From NCBI GenBank assembly GCA_023228025.1, contig JALOCD010000159.1, forward strand, positions 1 through 6,891: DNA of 6,891 bases, written 5' to 3'. This stretch comes from Prolixibacteraceae bacterium (GTDB taxonomy: Bacteria > Bacteroidota > Bacteroidia > Bacteroidales > Prolixibacteraceae). A model generated the notes under the pieces. It made no database searches. It worked only from the letters and a program-made list of their open reading frames with translations, and was not told the DNA's origin. Below, one piece after another: positions 6,206-6,891 of the stretch. A program made the translations under genes and the position numbers. Numbering within the stretch: position 1 is the first letter of the stretch; each line of letters opens with the position of its first letter.

Positions 6206-6206
6206 A
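6045..6206 (+). CDS. Putative 53-codon upstream ORF overlapping the yajQ start
   Basis: Begins MARAYYKTPLSAISSI and ends LLSRKGVM, with its TAA sharing one base with the yajQ ATG (TAATG at 6204-6208), the same coupling seen at the ATPase/permease junction. The peptide is Ser-, Leu- and basic-rich with no domain, signal peptide or cysteine that I recognise. It has no Shine-Dalgarno, but a TGATACAAT promoter element ends 9 nt before it, so leaderless translation is possible. The final codons overlap the yajQ ribosome binding site, so translating it would clear structure there. It could equally be a chance open stretch in the yajQ leader; no homologue evidence is available to me. Confidence 0.3.
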   Translation: MARAYYKTPLSAISSISRATKVSKLVSIVTTNLPRFSTFSLRNLQLLSRKGVM

Positions 6207-6706
6207 TGAGCTCAAATTATTCATTTGACGTGGTTAGCGATTACGACAAGGGCGAGCTTATTAACGTATACGACCAAGCTCAGCGCGAAATATTAAACCG
6301 CTACGACCTAAAGGGTACAAAAGCCAAATTAGAGTGGCTAGATGGCGATAAAAACGCTTTTAAAATCAGTGGTGACAGCGATTTTCATATCGATGCCATT
6401 TTAGACATTATTCGCAAAAAACTAGCTGCCCGAGGGCAAAGCCAAAAGGTATTAGATACCAGCAAAGAATCGGCAACCACATTACAGCAAACCACCAAGA
6501 TTGTGCCGTTAAAAAAGGGTATTGCCCAAGATAACGCTAAAAAGTTAACATCGCTTATAAGAGATAGTTACCCCAAAGTTAAAGCCCAGATTCAAGGCGA
6601 TGAACTGCGCGTGATGAGCCCCAAAAAAGACGAGTTGCAAGCTGTGATGGATTTGCTGCGCAAACAAGATTTAGACTTCCCTATCCAATTCACTAATTAC
6701 CGTTAA
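6206..6706 (+). CDS. yajQ: YajQ family nucleotide (cyclic di-GMP)-binding protein
   Basis: 166 residues, close to the family norm of about 160. The N-terminus SSNYSFDVVSDYDKGELINV and the RYDLKGT motif (~32-38) are diagnostic. The C-terminus shows the other signature blocks: PKVKAQIQGDELRV, then SPKKDELQAVMDLLRKQDLD, and PIQFTNYR at the end. The family folds as two ferredoxin/RRM-like domains and is cytoplasmic. Characterised members bind nucleotides, and some bind cyclic di-GMP and act with a transcription factor; whether this one binds cyclic di-GMP cannot be judged here. AAGGGG (6193-6198) lies 7 nt before the ATG. An ATG at 6201 is followed directly by TAA in its own frame, so 6206 is the right start. 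It is the only clear plus-strand gene in the window. It is followed by a hairpin whose U-tract serves the opposite strand. Confidence 0.95.
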   Translation: MSSNYSFDVVSDYDKGELINVYDQAQREILNRYDLKGTKAKLEWLDGDKNAFKISGDSDFHIDAILDIIRKKLAARGQSQKVLDTSKESATTLQQTTKIVPLKKGIAQDNAKKLTSLIRDSYPKVKAQIQGDELRVMSPKKDELQAVMDLLRKQDLDFPIQFTNYR

Positions 6707-6710
6707 TTTT

Positions 6711-6774
6711 AAAAAAGAAGAAGCCCATCTCGGAAGACCGAGACTCTTGGCGGTGAACCAAGATGGTCTTCTTC
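6711..6774 (-). terminator. Branched (three-way junction) Rho-independent terminator for the minus-strand transcript entering from the right
   Basis: A basal stem pairs 6717-6728 with 6763-6774 (12 positions, one mismatch at 6724/6767). Two hairpins fill it almost completely: 6729-6733 with 6738-6742 (4-nt loop) and 6746-6750 with 6758-6762 (7-nt loop), joined by a 3-nt linker. On the minus strand the basal stem is followed at once by six T (complement of 6711-6716), the layout of an intrinsic terminator. On the plus strand there is no T-run, so it would not obviously terminate yajQ, although the fold could protect that mRNA's 3' end. The element begins 4 nt after the yajQ stop. Confidence 0.75.
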
Positions 6775-6800
6775 GATGGGCTATGGCTTACGAATCGGGG

Positions 6801-6890
6801 CTAGCCGGTGCAGACGCCGGGACGGTTGAGCTGCTGGTATGGCGCAGCATTTATGGCCTTTAGTCGATCCTGAGCAGCAACCAGTGCACG
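6801..6890 (-). CDS. Possible C-terminal end of an unidentified minus-strand gene (cut by right edge)
   Basis: One minus-strand frame is open from the edge to a TAG at 6801-6803 and reads RALVAAQDRLKAINAAPYQQ, then LNRPGVCTG. The composition is protein-like (Ala, Gln, alternating polar/hydrophobic), and a strong terminator follows about 25 nt later. I recognise no family, and 29 codons are too few to judge. Local GC is about 60% by hand count, well above the genes to the left, and the same DNA can form a long bulged hairpin. A structured RNA gene ending at the terminator is therefore a serious alternative. Confidence 0.35.
   Translation of the reverse strand, partial: RALVAAQDRLKAINAAPYQQLNRPGVCTG
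6824..6882 (-). other. GC-rich bulged hairpin upstream of the terminator (possible structured RNA)
   Basis: GGTTG (6824-6828) and CTGCT (6831-6835), separated by a 2-nt bulge, pair with AGCAG (6873-6877) and CAACC (6878-6882), giving a 10-bp helix. The interior can form a shorter GGC/GCC helix (6841-6843 with 6856-6858). High GC and proximity to the minus-strand terminator fit an RNA gene. I compared it by eye with tmRNA, RNase P RNA and 5S rRNA 3' ends and saw no match. Confidence 0.3.
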
Positions 6891-6891
6891 C

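Noticed and set aside
6201..6206. ATG followed directly by TAA as a regulatory start-stop element
   Set aside because: Only 2 nt from the Shine-Dalgarno, too close for initiation; it is also in frame with, and the end of, the upstream ORF.
6783..6863. Plus-strand 26-codon ORF starting MAYESGL
   Set aside because: No ribosome binding site, overlaps the proposed helix, and has no recognisable feature.
1..6891. CRISPR arrays, tRNA genes, insertion sequences
   Set aside because: No regularly spaced repeats, no cloverleaf or GTTCGA-type T-arm, and no transposase or terminal inverted repeats seen by eye.

Overview
The window looks like a chromosomal segment of a small-genome bacterium of the Patescibacteria/CPR radiation, most likely Candidatus Saccharibacteria (TM7). 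This rests on my recollection of the PheT N-terminus and on the compact, heavily coupled gene layout; no search was run. GC content is low to moderate. TGA is used as a normal stop (several ATGA junctions depend on it), which argues against the CPR lineages that read TGA as glycine.

Layout, left to right. Positions 1-3525 (minus strand) are a five-cistron operon read from right to left: pheS, three small two-helix membrane proteins, and the N-terminal 565 codons of pheT, which runs off the left edge. Every junction touches, overlaps, or is bridged by a tiny ORF, so the three small genes are embedded between the two subunits of phenylalanyl-tRNA synthetase. The small proteins are paralogues sharing a buried glutamate and a CFDxC motif. 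I do not recognise the family; it is the best candidate here for something undescribed. A good sigma70-type promoter ends only 10 nt from the pheS start codon and there is no Shine-Dalgarno sequence, so the operon transcript is probably leaderless.

Positions 3570-5250 (minus) hold a two-gene ABC-2 type transporter: an ATPase followed by a six-helix permease, joined by a TAATG overlap. The ATPase is interrupted by an apparent one-base deletion near 4710. Positions 5298-5993 (minus) encode an Asp/Glu racemase-family protein.

Positions 5994-6205 are a divergent intergenic region with a putative promoter, possible RNA structure, and a 53-codon ORF ending in a TAATG overlap with yajQ. Plus-strand yajQ (6206-6706) encodes a nucleotide-binding protein of the YajQ family. 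Positions 6711-6782 form a three-way-junction hairpin with a U-tract on the minus strand: a terminator for whatever enters from the right edge. The last ~110 bases are clearly more GC-rich and carry either the 3' end of a minus-strand gene or a structured RNA.

The clear functions are translation (PheST), transport (ABC-2) and amino-acid racemisation. The small membrane proteins are tied to tRNA charging only by their position.
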